64,000 bases of DNA from Arthrobacter sp. Hiyo4 (GCA_002370555.1 AP014718.1:2790001-2854000), one strand, 5' to 3'; shown: positions 51,672 to 62,216, counted from the first letter of the stretch. Translations and numbers: made by a program. The notes: generated by a model from the letters alone, not told the origin.

Positions 51672-51748
51672 CCTGCAACCCTAATGGCGCAGCAGTGTCC
51701 TGTTCTGTCACACGCTTGGTATCCTCAGGCGGGGAAAGGAGTCGGTTT

Positions 51749-52575
51749 ATGCATGTATCCAGGCGGCTGCTTTTTGCCTCGGCTTTCTGGGAGATCGCCC
51801 GGCCCGGACCGCCCTGAACGCCGGCCATCTCCTGATCAGGCTCACGAATCCGGCCATGGCGTTCGGTCTCCGCTCCGCCACCGACTGGCTCCACTGCCAC
51901 AACACCGCCAGGCAGGCCCTTGCCGAAGTTCTGGGTGCCGGCCGCTGTACCGTAATGTTTGCGCACCAGTGGCACCCCATCGGAGCGGCCATCGGCGAAC
52001 CGGAAGCGGAATCCTCCACACCCACGTTCCACGTCTTCGGGCGCTGGGACGCCGAGCCGGTGACACCCGGCGAACAGCTGCGCCTTCCCGTTCAGCGCCG
52101 CGTGCCGGCCGCAGCGGAAGAGCTCAAGGAGTACGACAGCGGCGTCCGCACCGCCCTGCACCGGCTGGGTGTTGCGCGCCCGGCGGACGCGAGATGGCAG
52201 TTCGCGGCAATGCCGACCAGCGAGACTGCCGCGAAATGCCATGTCGCGGATCCGGTGCCGCCGGTGGAGGGCACCCTCCCGGAACTCACCGCCACGACGC
52301 CGAATTTCAAGGCCGGCGCGCACCACACCGTGCTCGCGCCGGCGTTACCGCCGGCGGCGGGCGGTCCCGGCCTGACACCCGGCCACCTGCTGGCGCTGGC
52401 CGCCGCCGTCGAGGGCCTGGCAGCCCGCCCCGGCGTGACCGGGCTGAGCTGCGTGGTGCCGGAACCCGGACCCGGCGGCCTGGAGGTCCATGCCATGGGC
52501 CGCTCGGCAGGCGAATCCCGCAACCCCATGCAGGAATTCCTGGACCTGCCGAAGGTAAGCCAAGCCTTATTGTGA
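51749..52575 (+). CDS. Unknown protein carrying an in-frame palindromic repeat
   Basis: Reconstructed with one lost base near 51790. ATG 51749 follows AAAGGAG. About 275 residues: MHVSRRLLFASAF, then LIRLTNPAMAFGLRSATDWL, HCHNTARQALAEVLGAGRCT, a Pro/Ala-rich middle and ARPGVTGLSCVVPEPGPGGL, RNPMQEFLDLPKVSQALL at the end. No family recognised. Codons for ARWQFAAMPTSETAAKCHVA (52188-52250) are a family A palindrome read as protein. It ends 2 bp before the Fur box of the next operon. Confidence 0.6.
52190..52246. repeat. Palindromic repeat, family A copy 3, inside a coding region
   Basis: Same layout as 16667-16723 and 18598-18654 with a few changes (CGAGATGGCAGTTCGCGGCA and complement). It is 57 bp long, a multiple of three, and open in the host frame. 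Confidence 0.75.
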
Positions 52576-52577
52576 TC

Positions 52578-52592
52578 CACTCATAATAAGTG
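52578..52592. promoter_or_regulatory. 7-1-7 Fur box
   Basis: CACTCATAATAAGTG is a 15-bp dyad (one mismatched pair) with a single central base, the form of FurA boxes in Actinobacteria. It lies 14 bp before the Fur gene start, over the expected promoter. Confidence 0.7.
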
Positions 52593-52605
52593 CTTCAATA
52601 GAGGC

Positions 52606-53088
52606 ATGACGGAACACTTTGGCGGCCACGATGCATGGGCTGCCGCCCTGCGCGCCCACGGCCGCCGGGTGACCAAACAGCGGCTCGCCGTGCTGACCGC
52701 CGTCGAACATCATCCGCACTCCCCTGCGGAGAGCATCCTGGCCGCCGCGCGCACCGAACTTCCCGAGCTGACCGCGCAATCGGTATACGTGGTGCTCGGC
52801 GACCTGACCGATCTGCACATGCTGCGCCGCTTCGAGCCACCGCATTCCCCCGCCCTGTACGAGACCCGCGTCGGTGACAACCACCACCACGCCATCTGCA
52901 TCAGCTGCGGCCGCGTGGAGGACGTCGAATGCGCCGTCGGGCATGCGCCCTGCCTCACCCCGCACTGGGATGAGAACTCCAAGCCGATGACCATCCAGAT
53001 CGCCGATGTGATGTACCAGGGCATCTGCCAGGACTGCCAGGCGGCCCAGAAACTTCCTTCTAGTACGTCCCAAGTAATCGAGAAATAG
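52606..53088 (+). CDS. furA: Fur-family repressor (FurA/CatR type)
   Basis: Intact, 160 residues. Winged helix [20 protein letters not shown] and [20 protein letters not shown]; metal and redox parts [20 protein letters not shown] and the Cys pair in [13 protein letters not shown] for structural zinc. In Actinobacteria FurA senses peroxide and represses itself and a catalase; the catalase gene follows 7 bp later and a Fur box lies in front. Confidence 0.93.
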   Translation: MTEHFGGHDAWAAALRAHGRRVTKQRLAVLTAVEHHPHSPAESILAAARTELPELTAQSVYVVLGDLTDLHMLRRFEPPHSPALYETRVGDNHHHAICISCGRVEDVECAVGHAPCLTPHWDENSKPMTIQIADVMYQGICQDCQAAQKLPSSTSQVIEK

Positions 53089-53095
53089 GAGAAAA

Positions 53096-54581
53096 ATGAC
53101 TGCGAATATCTCTACAACCCAGTCCGGCGCGCCCGTCACCTCTGACGCGCACGCACAGTCCGTCGGCGCCGACGGCGCCATCATCCTCACGGACCATTAC
53201 CTGATCGAAAAGCTCGCCCAGTTCAACCGCGAGCGCGTGCCGGAGCGCGTAGTGCACGCCAAGGGCGGCGGCGCGTTCGGTACGTTCAAGGCCACCTCGG
53301 ACATCTCCAAGTACACCAAGGCCGCGTTCCTGCAGCCGGGCGTTGAGACCGAGATGCTGATCCGCTTCTCCTCCGTGGCCGGCGAGGCCGGCTCCCCGGA
53401 CACCTGGCGCGACCCCGCGGTTTCGCCGTCAAGTTCTACACCTCCGAGGGCAACTACGACCTCGTGGGCAACAACACTCCCGTCTTCTTCATCCGCGACG
53501 GCATCAAGTTCCCGGACTTCATCCACTCCCAGAAGCGCCTTCCCGGCACCCACCTGCGCGACGCCGACATGCAGTGGGACTTCTGGACCCTGTCCCCCGA
53601 GTCCGCGCACCAGGTCACCTGGCTCATGGGCGACCGCGGCCTGCCGGCCTCCTGGCGTGAAATGCAGGGCTACGGCTCGCACACCTACCAGTGGATCAAT
53701 GCCGAGGGCGAGCGCTTCTGGGTCAAGTACCACTTCAAGTCCAACCAGGGCGTCAAGACCATGTCCGGTGACCAGGCTGAAGAGCTGGCCGGCTCGGACG
53801 CGGACTTCTACATCCGCGACCTGCAGGACAACATCGCCGAGGGCAACTTCCCGTCCTGGGAACTGCACGTCCAGGTCATGCCGTACGAAGACGCCAAGGG
53901 CTACCGCTTCAACCCGTTCGACCTCACCAAGGTGTGGCCGCACTCGGACTACCCTCTGATCCACGTGGGCACCATGGAGCTGAACAAGAACCCGGAGAAC
54001 TACTTCGCGCAGATCGAGCAAGCCACCTTCGCGCCCTCGAACTTCGTGCCGGGCATCGCCGCTTCCCCGGACAAGATGCTGCAGGCCCGCATCTTCTCCT
54101 ACGCCGACGCACACCGCTACCGCGTGGGCACCAACCACGCGCAGATCCCGGTGAACCAGCCGAAGAACCAGGTCAACAACTACAGCCAGGACGGCGCCGG
54201 GCGTTACCACTTCAACGCCCCGTCCGTACCGGTTTACGCCCCAACTCCTTCAACGGCCCTGCAGCCGTTGAGCCGGCTTCCCCGGCCAGCGGCTGGGAGA
54301 ACGACGGCGAGCTCACGCTCTCCGCACACTCCCTGCACGCCGAGGACGGCGACTTCGGCCAGGCCGGCACCCTGTACCGCGAGGTGTTCGACGACGGCGC
54401 CAAGGCCCGCCTGCTGGACACCATCACCGGTGCGGTGGGCGGCGTAAAGAATGCCGAAATCAAGGAACGCGCCATCCAGTACTGGACCAGCGTGGACGCC
54501 GAACTCGGCGCCAAGCTGCGGGCCAACCTGGGCACCGGCTCCACGGACTCCGACGCCGAGGCTGCCAACAAGATCGGCTAG
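53096..54581 (+). CDS. katA: Monofunctional heme catalase
   Basis: Reconstructed with one lost base near 53418 and one near 54243 (both CCCC for CCCCC). ATG 53096 after TAGGAGAAAA. Catalytic His in [20 protein letters not shown], Asn in [20 protein letters not shown], heme Tyr in [20 protein letters not shown]. About 495 residues, small-subunit clade 3. It removes H2O2. Co-transcribed with furA. Confidence 0.95.
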
Positions 54582-54607
54582 TTCCTCCGCCCGCTGTGGT
54601 GCAACGT

Positions 54608-54638
54608 CCGCCCCGTCACGGTTTCCGTGGCGGGGCGG
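54608..54638 (+). terminator. Terminator after catalase
   Basis: 14-bp stem (CCGCCCCGTCACGG with CCGTGGCGGGGCGG, one mismatch), loop TTT, starting 27 bp after the stop, followed by GCCTGTTT. Confidence 0.75.
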
Positions 54639-54646
54639 GCCTGTTT

Positions 54647-54899
54647 CCACATAGCTGCCTGCCGCACTGGCCGGAGCACAAGGACAGCTACAACACCCTG
54701 GTCCGGGATCCGGTCACCGCCCTGCTGGCCGAACTGGAGCCGCGGTTCGGGCCGGGCAAGGTCTTCCGGCCCAACCGGGACATCAGGTTCTCCCAGGACA
54801 AATCGCCCTACAAGACTGACCAGGGAGCGTACGCGTCGTCCCAGGAAGGCGTGGGGTATTACGTCCAGGTGAGCGACGAGGGGCTGCTGGTGGCGGCGG
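54647..54899 (+). pseudogene. DUF2461 gene fragment
   Basis: An internal piece of a DUF2461 (TIGR02453) protein: HKDSYNTLVRDPVTALLAEL, RFGPGKVFRPNRDIRFSQDK and SPYKTDQGAYASSQEGVGYY, then VQVSDEGLLVA. The first 20-30 residues and about half of the protein at the C-terminus are missing. Past about 54900 the sequence belongs to the complement of a sugar kinase gene. Confidence 0.7.
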
Positions 54900-55310
54900 C
54901 TGCCACGGCGACCCGGCGGGCAAGCTCCAGGGAGTCGTCGGACTTTCCCACCGCGATGGCGGCTTCGTCGTCCCGGCGAACACGATGTCCGCCCGGGCAA
55001 TGAAGTTCCGGAAGACGTCAGCGGCGTCGTCGGTGGACCACAGCGCGGCGCGGTAGATGAGGTCGAACGAGACTAGGACGCCTGCCTCACGTGCAACGTC
55101 CAGCGCATGTTGCGCCGCCCGGGCTGCCTCCGACGACAGCGCGGGAGTGATGCCCGTGAGGTGCAGCAGACGGGCGTTGGAAATCCGCTCGGCCGGGATG
55201 TCCTCCCGGGACAGCCGGGAGCCCGCGCTGCCGGCCCGGTAGTACCAGACCTTGAGCTGGTCCATGGTGCGCCGCACTTTGATCATGAGGCCGGTGGGTG
55301 CTCTCTGAGC
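54900..55310 (-). pseudogene. PfkB-family sugar kinase fragment
   Basis: The middle of a PfkB/KDG-kinase-like protein: RAPTGLMIKVRRTMDQLKVW, YYRAGSAGSRLSREDIPAER, ISNARLLHLTGITPALSSEA and SFDLIYRAALWSTDDAADVF. It lacks the first 90 or so residues and the catalytic GxGD end. It abuts the DUF2461 fragment head to tail, so two genes lost their ends in one event. Confidence 0.72.
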
Positions 55311-55332
55311 CGCCCATGCCCAGGCTGAGCGG

Positions 55333-55370
55333 CAGAGGCACCCGGCCACCAAAGGGGTGGGGTGCCTCTG
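55333..55370 (+). terminator. Hairpin between the kinase remnant and the permease
   Basis: 11-bp stem CAGAGGCACCC/GGGTGCCTCTG with an inner CCACC/GGTGG, followed on the plus strand by TCTTGTTT. It may end transcripts from both sides. Confidence 0.6.
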
Positions 55371-55407
55371 TCTTGTTTGCAGCGTTGGCAGCTGCGGGGG
55401 TACGGGC

Positions 55408-56986
55408 CTACGCGCGGGTTAGTGCCTCGTCGCCGGCTGGGGCGTCACTGCCGGCAAGGCGGGCGTCCGCACTAGCGTCCGCGCCGGACTCCGCGCCGTC
55501 CACGGCGGACTTGGCTTCCGCGAACTTCTCGTTCAGGCGGGAGTGACGCTGGCCGTAGGCGAAGTAGATCACGACGCCGATGACCAGCCAGCCGGCGAAG
55601 AAGATCCACGTCTCCACGGCGAGGTTCGTCATCAGGTACAGGCACAGGACAGCGGAAACCACCGGGAGGACCTTGCCGAACGGGACACGGAAGGACGGCT
55701 TTAGGTCCGGGCGCTTCTTGCGCAGCACCAGGATGCCCAGGCTCACCACCACAAACGCGGACAGCGTGCCGATGTTGATCATTTCCTCCAGCAGGTCCAC
55801 GTTGGTCAGGCCGGCCACCAGGGCTACTGCGGCGCCGCAGATGATCTGGAGGCGGACCGGCGTCGAACGCTTTTCGCTGGTCTTGGACAGTGAGCGGGGC
55901 AGCAGCCCGTCGCGGCTCATGGCCAACACCACGCGGGACAGTCCCATCAGCAGCACCATGATGACCGTGGTGAGGCCGATCAGTGAGCCGAAGGCGATGA
56001 CCTTGGCCGCGGTGGTGTTGCCGACGGCCTCGAACGCGGTGGTGAGGGTGGGCGTTTCTGCTGCCGCGAGGTCCGTGTAGGACACCATGCCGGTGAGCGC
56101 GAGGGACACCAGGATGTAGAGCAGCGTCACCACTGCCAGGCCGCCGAAGATGCCGCGCGGCAGGGTCTTCTGCGGGTTCTTGACTTCCTCCGCGGACGTG
56201 GCCACGACGTCAAAGCCGATGAAGGCGAAGAACACGAGGGCGGCACCGGCGAAGATACCAAGGGTGCCGTACTGGGCGGGCGCGGCGCCCGTGAGGAAGC
56301 CGAAGAATGACTGCTTCATGATGTCCGCGGCGCCGCCGGCCGTGGGTTCCGCGGCAGGCACGAACGGGGTGTAGTTCTCGAACTTCACGTAGGTGAAGCC
56401 CACCACGATCACAAACAGCACCACGGCGATCTTGATCAACGTGAAGACGCTGCCCACGCGGGCGGAGAGCTTGGTGCCCAGCACCAGGAGCACGGTGAAG
56501 ATGGCCACGATCAGGAAGGCGCCCCAGTAGAGGTCAACGCCGCCGAGCGACAGCGCGGGCGGCACGTCGGCCCCATCAGCGCGAACACCTTGCTGAGGTA
56601 GATGCCCCAGTACTTGGCGATCACTGCCGCGGCGGTGAAAAGTTCCAGGATCAGGTTCCAGCCGATGATCCACGCGAGCAGCTCGCCCATGGTGGCGTAC
56701 GTAAAGACGTAGGCCGACCCGGCGACCGGAATGGCGGTGGCGAACTCGGCGTAGCACATGATGGCCAGGGCACACGTCACGGCGGCAATGGCGAAGGACA
56801 GCGTCACGGCAGGGCCGGAGAAGTTGGCCGCAGCCTTGGCTCCCACCGAGAAAATGCCGGCGCCGACAGCGACGGCGACGCCCATGATCATCAGGTCCAG
56901 CTGCTGAGTGACCGTTGGAGCTTGCGTCCGGGTTCATCGGCGTCGGCGATGGACTGCTCGATGGATTTGGTCCGGAGAAGGTTCAT
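55408..56986 (-). CDS. Cationic amino acid permease-like APC transporter
   Basis: Reconstructed with one lost base near 56905 and one near 56570. Starts MNLLRTKSIEQSIADADEPG; helix 1 is IMGVAVAVGAGIFSVGAKAA (the GAGIF substrate loop), then MCYAEFATAIPVAGSAYVFT, FFAFIGFDVVATSAEEVKNP and MSRDGLLPRSLSKTSEKRST. Twelve to fourteen helices. The tail is a charged Ala/Asp-rich stretch. About 525 residues. YfnA/CAT type; imports amino acids. No ribosome site is obvious at the start. Confidence 0.88.
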
Positions 56987-57108
56987 AAGGAGATCCACAA
57001 TCCTGATAGGGGATGGAAACAGACTTATCAACTTTACCGTCCATCCTCTGGACGGTCACAATTGTCCCGAATGGTGAGACGTCGCCATGGCCGAACTTAA
57101 TTGCGGGA

Positions 57109-58981
57109 ATCGAGTAGGTGGGTCGGGTTTCCCGACCCACCTCTCACACCACCGTACGTGCGGCCTCGCATACGGCGGTTCGCTAGGTCGTTTGAAGACG
57201 ATCCCACGCAGCGCGAAAGAAAATGAGGCCGTTCCCTGCCCAATACTCGGCCGGCAGGGCCCTGTGGAGAATGGGTGACTTCGCGACCCGCCAGTAGGCT
57301 CGGCTGCTGTTGCCCCATTGATAGGCCAGGTCCGGCCTGATCCCAAGGCGTCGCAGATTTGCCACCCGTGTTCGCGGGAGTTTCCATTCCTTCCACCGGA
57401 TTTGGCGCATCCTGCGCCTGAACCACTTATCGAGGGAGGCGAACTTCTTCGGTGTCTGTGACAGCCGGAAATAGCCCATCCAGCCGCGAACGTAGCGGTT
57501 CAGTTGTTGGATGCGGTCAGCCATGGAGATACTCCGTTTGCGCGAGGTCAGTTCCCTGATGCGGTCCTTCATGCGCTTGAGCGCCTTCGGAGCGATCCGG
57601 ATCTTCACCCCGCCTCTGACGAAGTAGAACCCGAAACCCAGCAATGTAGCTACGTTTGCCGGGTTGATCGCGGATTTCTGCCGGTTGACCCTCAGTTTCA
57701 GGTTCTTTTCCAGCACTTTCGTGCTCTGTTCCAGTACCCGTTCCGCGGCCCTCTTGGACTTCACAAAGACCCTGATGTCATCGGCATACCGCACGAAGCG
57801 GTGCCCCCGGCCCCAGAATTCCTGATCAAAATCGTCCAGCATGATGTTCGACAGCAACGGCGACAAAGGTGACCCCTGCGGGTTCCCTCCTGCGTTGGTT
57901 GCCGCACACCATCAGCCATGATTCCCGCTTCGAGATAGCGCCGAATCAACTTCAAGAGCCGCTTGTCTTTCACTTTCCGCGCAACCCTGGCCATCAGCGC
58001 GTCGTGGTTCACCCGGTCAAAGAACGCATCCAGGTCAACCTCGACCACCCACCGATACCCTTGACCGATCACCATTCTGGCGACCTTCACCGCATCGTGG
58101 GCGCTTTTGCCCGGCCGGAACCCATACGAGACCGGCACGAAACCCGGATCAAAGACCGGGGACAGGACTTGCGCGACTGCCTGTTGGATCAGCCGATCCA
58201 GCACGGACGGTACTCCCAGCTTCCGTTCCCCGCCGTCAGGTTTGGGAATCATCACCTGACGAACCGGCAGCGGAACATAAGTACCCGCGTCCAACGCCTC
58301 CCGCGTTTCTGTCCAGTGTCCTAAGCACCACGAACGGAGTTCCTCCGTGCGCAGCCCGTCAGCACCGGCAGCACCCCGGTTACGCTCAACACGCTTCAAC
58401 GCGATCATCAGATTCTGCCGGGAGAAGACTTCCTCCCACAGACCCTGACCATCCCTGATGTTCTCCCCGATACCGCCGGTTCATCACTACGCACAGAAAG
58501 GGGCCATCCCGGATTCACCGGTACCTCCTAACACTCTCTGTCCCACCACTCCCGTGGGTTGGCTGCGATTCCTATGTGAACACGAGAAATACCGCTTCAA
58601 ACCATCAATTCCCAGCGTTCAGCCCTTCCCGGCAAATCACGAATGATCCCCACCGGTACTATGGCCTCGGCTGACTTCTGCCCATCAGCACGACCCTTAA
58701 GGCCGCGCCGCTCCACCCAACAAACAGGTGACGCACTGGGACAGATCTCCCCAGATAAGAACATTTACTTTCCCCTGCCGCCGCCGCATTTACACACTGG
58801 CCGTTTCGGTGGAACGGGCTTCACCATCCGTTGCTGGCTTACCCCAACCAGCATGCCTTCTATGCGGTTCGTGTCCCTCGGTGCAGGGATTTGCCTCCGG
58901 CTTCCTTCCCACCCCACCTCACGATGACGCAGTTGCCATTGGCTAGAAGTTAAACCACCTTCTCCTTCAGAGGACTCACAC
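57109..58981 (-). mobile_element. Group II intron with reverse transcriptase
   Basis: About 1.87 kb on the minus strand. The 5' end GTGTGAGTCC at 58981 matches the GUGYG rule. A domain I-like leader carries blocks seen in bacterial introns (AAATCCCTGCACCGAGGG; GGTAAGCCAGCAACG; GCCGAGGCCATAGTACCGG). After the RT gene come domain V (hairpin from GAACCGCCGTATGCGAG to CGTACGGTGGTG, about 57140-57181), domain VI (GGTGGGTCGG/CCGACCCACC) and the 3' end CTACTCGAT at 57109. It is inserted between the permease and the DUF779 terminator, in no gene. Confidence 0.75.
57183..58452 (-). CDS. Group II intron reverse transcriptase/maturase
   Basis: Reconstructed with one lost base near 58435 and one near 57885. 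The start is probably ATG 58452. RT blocks: ALKRVERNRGAAGADGLRTE, VRQVMIPKPDGGERKLGVPS, RWVVEVDLDAFFDRVNHDAL, catalytic YADD in HRFVRYADDIRVFVKSKRAA, then GIIM maturase part (RELTSRKRSISMADRIQQLN; RYVRGWMGYFRLSQTPKKFA). No HNH endonuclease domain at the end (GLIFFRAAWDRLQTT). About 423 residues. It splices the intron RNA and copies it into new sites. Confidence 0.9.
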
Positions 58982-59014
58982 CTCCAAGCAAATGCCCATG
59001 CTGGGCGTACAACG

Positions 59015-59046
59015 CCTTTGGACCCTCTCTGTGGAGGGCCCAAAGG
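59015..59046 (-). terminator. Terminator after DUF779
   Basis: CCTTTGG/CCAAAGG plus CCCTC/GAGGG form a long stem with a TCTGTG loop, 18 bp past the DUF779 stop. The group II intron begins about 34 bp beyond it. Confidence 0.6.
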
Positions 59047-59064
59047 GTGGTTGGATCGAAGTGC

Positions 59065-59472
59065 CTAGACGGGCCAGTCCATCAGCTTTGACCGGATCAG
59101 GAACCGCTTGCCTTCCGGCGACTCAACCGAGAACCCGCTCCCCCGGCCCTGGACCACGTCCACGGTCAGGTGGGTGTGGCTCCAGTAGTTGAACTGCTCC
59201 TTGGACATCCAGAACTCGAGGGGCTGCGGCTCCAGGCCGTCGGCGATGTCGAATAGCCCCAGGAGGACGTCCGCTTCCGCGGTGATGAACTCCCCGGCCG
59301 GATAACACATAGGCGAGGACCCGTCGCAGCAGCCGCCGGACTGGTGGAACATCAGGGGCCCGTGCTGCCCCCACAACTTCCTGAGCAGTCCCAGGGCCTC
59401 GGCGGTGAGGGCTACGCGGGAGATTTCCTCCCCGGGCAGCGTCACCGCCGCGTCAAGCCTCGCCTCCATCAT
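59065..59472 (-). CDS. DUF779 protein
   Basis: Intact, 135 residues. Family blocks LGLLRKLWGQHGPLMFHQSG, GCCDGSSPMCYPAGEF (Cys cluster), VLLGLFDIADGLEPQPLEFW and YWSHTHLTVDVVQGRGSGFS. It is nearly always next to aldehyde dehydrogenase genes and has been proposed to help acetaldehyde dehydrogenase; the mechanism is unknown. Its ATG overlaps the ADH stop, so both are coupled. Confidence 0.92.
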   Translation of the reverse strand: MMEARLDAAVTLPGEEISRVALTAEALGLLRKLWGQHGPLMFHQSGGCCDGSSPMCYPAGEFITAEADVLLGLFDIADGLEPQPLEFWMSKEQFNYWSHTHLTVDVVQGRGSGFSVESPEGKRFLIRSKLMDWPV

Positions 59473-60493
59473 CAGTACCTGATGACGATGCGGCCGTCGA
59501 TCTTGGCGTGCTTCATCTCGTCAAGAACGGCGTTGACCTCGGAAAGCTCCCGGGTGGAGACCGTGGGATGGATCTTGCCCTCCGCGTAGAACTCGAGGGC
59601 TTCCTCCAGGTCCTGCCGGGTCCCCACGATCGAACCGCGGACGGTCAGGCCCTTGAGCACAATCTCGAAGATCGGTGCCGGAAAGTCGCCCGGCGGCAGG
59701 CCGTTGAACACAATCGTCCCGCCCCGGCGGGCCATGCCGATCGCCTGGCCAAAAGCAGACGGGTGTACTGCGGTGACCAGGACTCCATGGCAACCTCCGG
59801 TTTCACGTTGGATGACTTCGACGGGATCTTCGTGCAGCGCGTTGACGGTGAGCTCGGCGCCGTGCTTCTTGGCCAGGGCGAGTTTGTCGTCCGCGATGTC
59901 CACGGCAGCAACCCGCAGTCCCATGGCAACCGCGTACTGGACGGCAATGTGCCCAAGTCCGCCGATGCCGGAAATCGTGACCCACTGTCCGGGCTTGGCC
60001 TCGGTCATTTTCAGGCCCTTGTAGACCGTGACGCCGGCGCAAAGCACCGGTGCGACTTCAACGGGGTCCGAGCCCGCCGGGATGCGGGCGGCAAAGCGCG
60101 TGTCCACGAGCATGTACTCCCCGAAGGAACCGTCCACGCTGTAGCCGGCGTTCTTCTGCACCTCGCAGAGTGTCTCCCAGCCGGTGCGGCAGTACTGGCA
60201 GTCGCCGCAGGCGGACCAGAGCCAGGCGTTGCCGACGAGGTCGCCGATGGCGAGGTCGGTGACACCTTCGCCCAGGGCAACCACTTCGCCAACGCCTTCG
60301 TGGCCGGGGATGAACGGCGGTGTCGGCTTGACCGGCCAGTCGCCCTCAGCCGCGTGGAGGTCTGTGTGGCAGACGCCGGTGGTGATGACCTTGACCAGCG
60401 CCTCACCCGGCCCGGGGCGGGAACGGGGAGGGCCTGGATCTGAAGATCCTTGCCGAATTCGGTTACTACTGCTGCTTGCATTGTCGTCGTCAT
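59472..60493 (-). CDS. adhP: Zinc-dependent alcohol dehydrogenase
   Basis: Reconstructed with one or two lost bases near 60395. ATG 60493 after AAGGA. MQAAVVTEFGKDLQIQALPV start; zinc ligands Cys and His in GVCHTDLHAAEGDW and GHEGVGEVVALGEGVTDLAI; structural zinc in WSACGDCQYCRTGWETLCEV; NAD site WVTISGIGGLGHIAVQYAVA. Ends DEMKHAKIDGRIVIRY. About 341 residues. Oxidises ethanol or other primary alcohols to the aldehyde used by the ALDH upstream in the operon. Confidence 0.92.
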
Positions 60494-60559
60494 TGGCGCA
60501 ATCCTTGCGTAGTTTGGAATGGTGATGTGGGGGCGGCCCGGAGGCCGCCCCAGCCCGGC

Positions 60560-62081
60560 CTAGAAGAATCCGAGCTTGTTCTCGTTGTAGCTGACCAGGA
60601 GGTTCTTGGTCTGCTGGTAGTGGTCCAGCATCATGGAGTGGTTTTCACGCCCGATGCCCGAGGACTTGTAGCCGCCAAAGGCAGCGCCAGCGGGGTAGGC
60701 GTGGTAGTTGTTGACCCAGACTCGACCGGCCTGGATTTCACGGCCTGCGCGGTAGGCAACGTTGCCGTTGCGGGACCAGACGCCGGCGCCGAGGCCGTAG
60801 AGGGTGTCGTTGGCGATTTCCATCGCGTCGTCGTAGTCGCTGAACCGGGAGACGGAGACCACCGGGCCGAAGATCTCCTCCTGGAAGATCCGCATCTTGT
60901 TGTGGCCTTCGAAGACGGTGGGCTGGACGTAGTAGCCGCCGGCCAGGTCGCCGGGGAGCTCGGCGCGGGCGCCGCCGATCAGAACCTTGGCGCCCTCCTG
61001 CTTGCCGATGTCGATGTAGGACAGGATCTTCTCGAGCTGGTCGTTGGAGGCCTGGGCGCCCACCTGAGTTTCGGTGTCCAGCGGGTTGCCCTGGATCATT
61101 TTCTCCACCCGGGCCACGGCGTCGGCCATGAAGGAATCGTAGATATCTTCCTGGACCAGGGCACGGGACGGGCAGGTGCAGACTTCACCCTGGTTGAAGG
61201 CGAACAGCGCGAAGCCTTCCTGGGCCTTGTCATAGAACGCGTCGTTGGTGTCCGCGACGTCGTTAAAGAAGATGTTCGGGCTCTTGCCGCCCAGCTCCAG
61301 GGTGACCGGAATCAGGTTCTGGCTGGCGTACTGGCTGATCAGGCGTCCCGTGGAGGTTTCGCCGGTGAAGGCAATCTTGCGGATCCGCGGGCTGGAGGCG
61401 AGCGGCTTGCCGGCCTCGACGCCAAAGCCGTTGACCACGTTGAGGACACCTGCCGGCAGGATGTCGCCGATAAGCTCCATCAACACAAGGATGGACGACG
61501 GCGTCTGCTCGGCAGGCTTGAGGACCACGGCGTTCCCGGCGGCGAGGGCGGGAGCGAGCTTCCAGACGGCCATCAGGATGGGGAAGTTCCAGGGGATGAT
61601 CTGGCCGACCACGCCGAGCGGCTCGTGATAGTGGTAGGCGGTGGTGTCGTCGTCGAGCTGCGACAGCCGGCCCTCCTGGGCGCGTACGGCCGAGGCGAAG
61701 TAGCGGAAGTGGTCCGCGGCGAGCGGAATATCCGCGTTCAGGGTTTCGCGGATGGGCTTGCCGTTGTCCCAGGATTCGGCGACGGCCAGCATTTCAAGGT
61801 TCTCGTCGATGCGGTCCGCGATCTTGTTCAGGATGGCGGCACGTTCGGCGACCGAGGTCTTGCCCCAGGAGGGGCAACCTTGTGGGCGGCGTCCAGGGCC
61901 AGCTCGATGTCTTCGGCAGTGCCGCGGGCCACTTCGCAGAAAACCTTGCCGGTGACGGGTGTGATGTTCTCGAAGTACTGGCCCTTGACGGGGCAACCCA
62001 CTCGCCGCCGATCCAGTTCTCGTAGCGGTCCTTGAATGTGATCTTCGAACCCTCGGTACCGGGCTGTGCGTAAACAGTCAT
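60560..62081 (-). CDS. Aldehyde dehydrogenase (acetaldehyde type, ExaC/AldB-like)
   Basis: Reconstructed with two lost bases, near 61995 and 61875. [20 protein letters not shown] start, [20 protein letters not shown], catalytic Glu in [20 protein letters not shown], catalytic Cys in [40 protein letters not shown], end [20 protein letters not shown]. About 507 residues. Oxidises acetaldehyde and similar aldehydes with NAD. First gene of ALDH-ADH-DUF779, 135 bp after the GAF regulator; TGCAACC repeats in that gap may be its activator sites. Confidence 0.93.
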
Positions 62082-62159
62082 TGCTAGCTCCTTTGCTGTG
62101 CCTGAAAGGGTGGCGCCTGATGATGGCGTCCGCCGTTGGTTTCAGCGTAGGAGGGTGAA

Positions 62160-62209
62160 GGTTGCAGTCAGGTTGCACCGGCGTGAGCCAGCTCACAGCA
62201 AAGGTTGCA
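62160..62209. promoter_or_regulatory. Repeats in front of the aldehyde dehydrogenase
   Basis: GGTTGCA occurs at 62160, 62171 and 62203 (TGCAACC on the coding strand), and GTGAGC-CA-GCTCAC is a dyad at 62183-62196. They lie between the GAF regulator gene and ALDH and are likely regulator sites. Confidence 0.5.
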
Positions 62210-62216
62210 TGGGCGG

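Noticed and set aside
50604..52586. Very long plus-strand frame across the MFS exporter and the unknown gene
   Set aside because: Composition is Arg/Pro/Gly/His-rich without domains; it is antisense to a clear MFS transporter.
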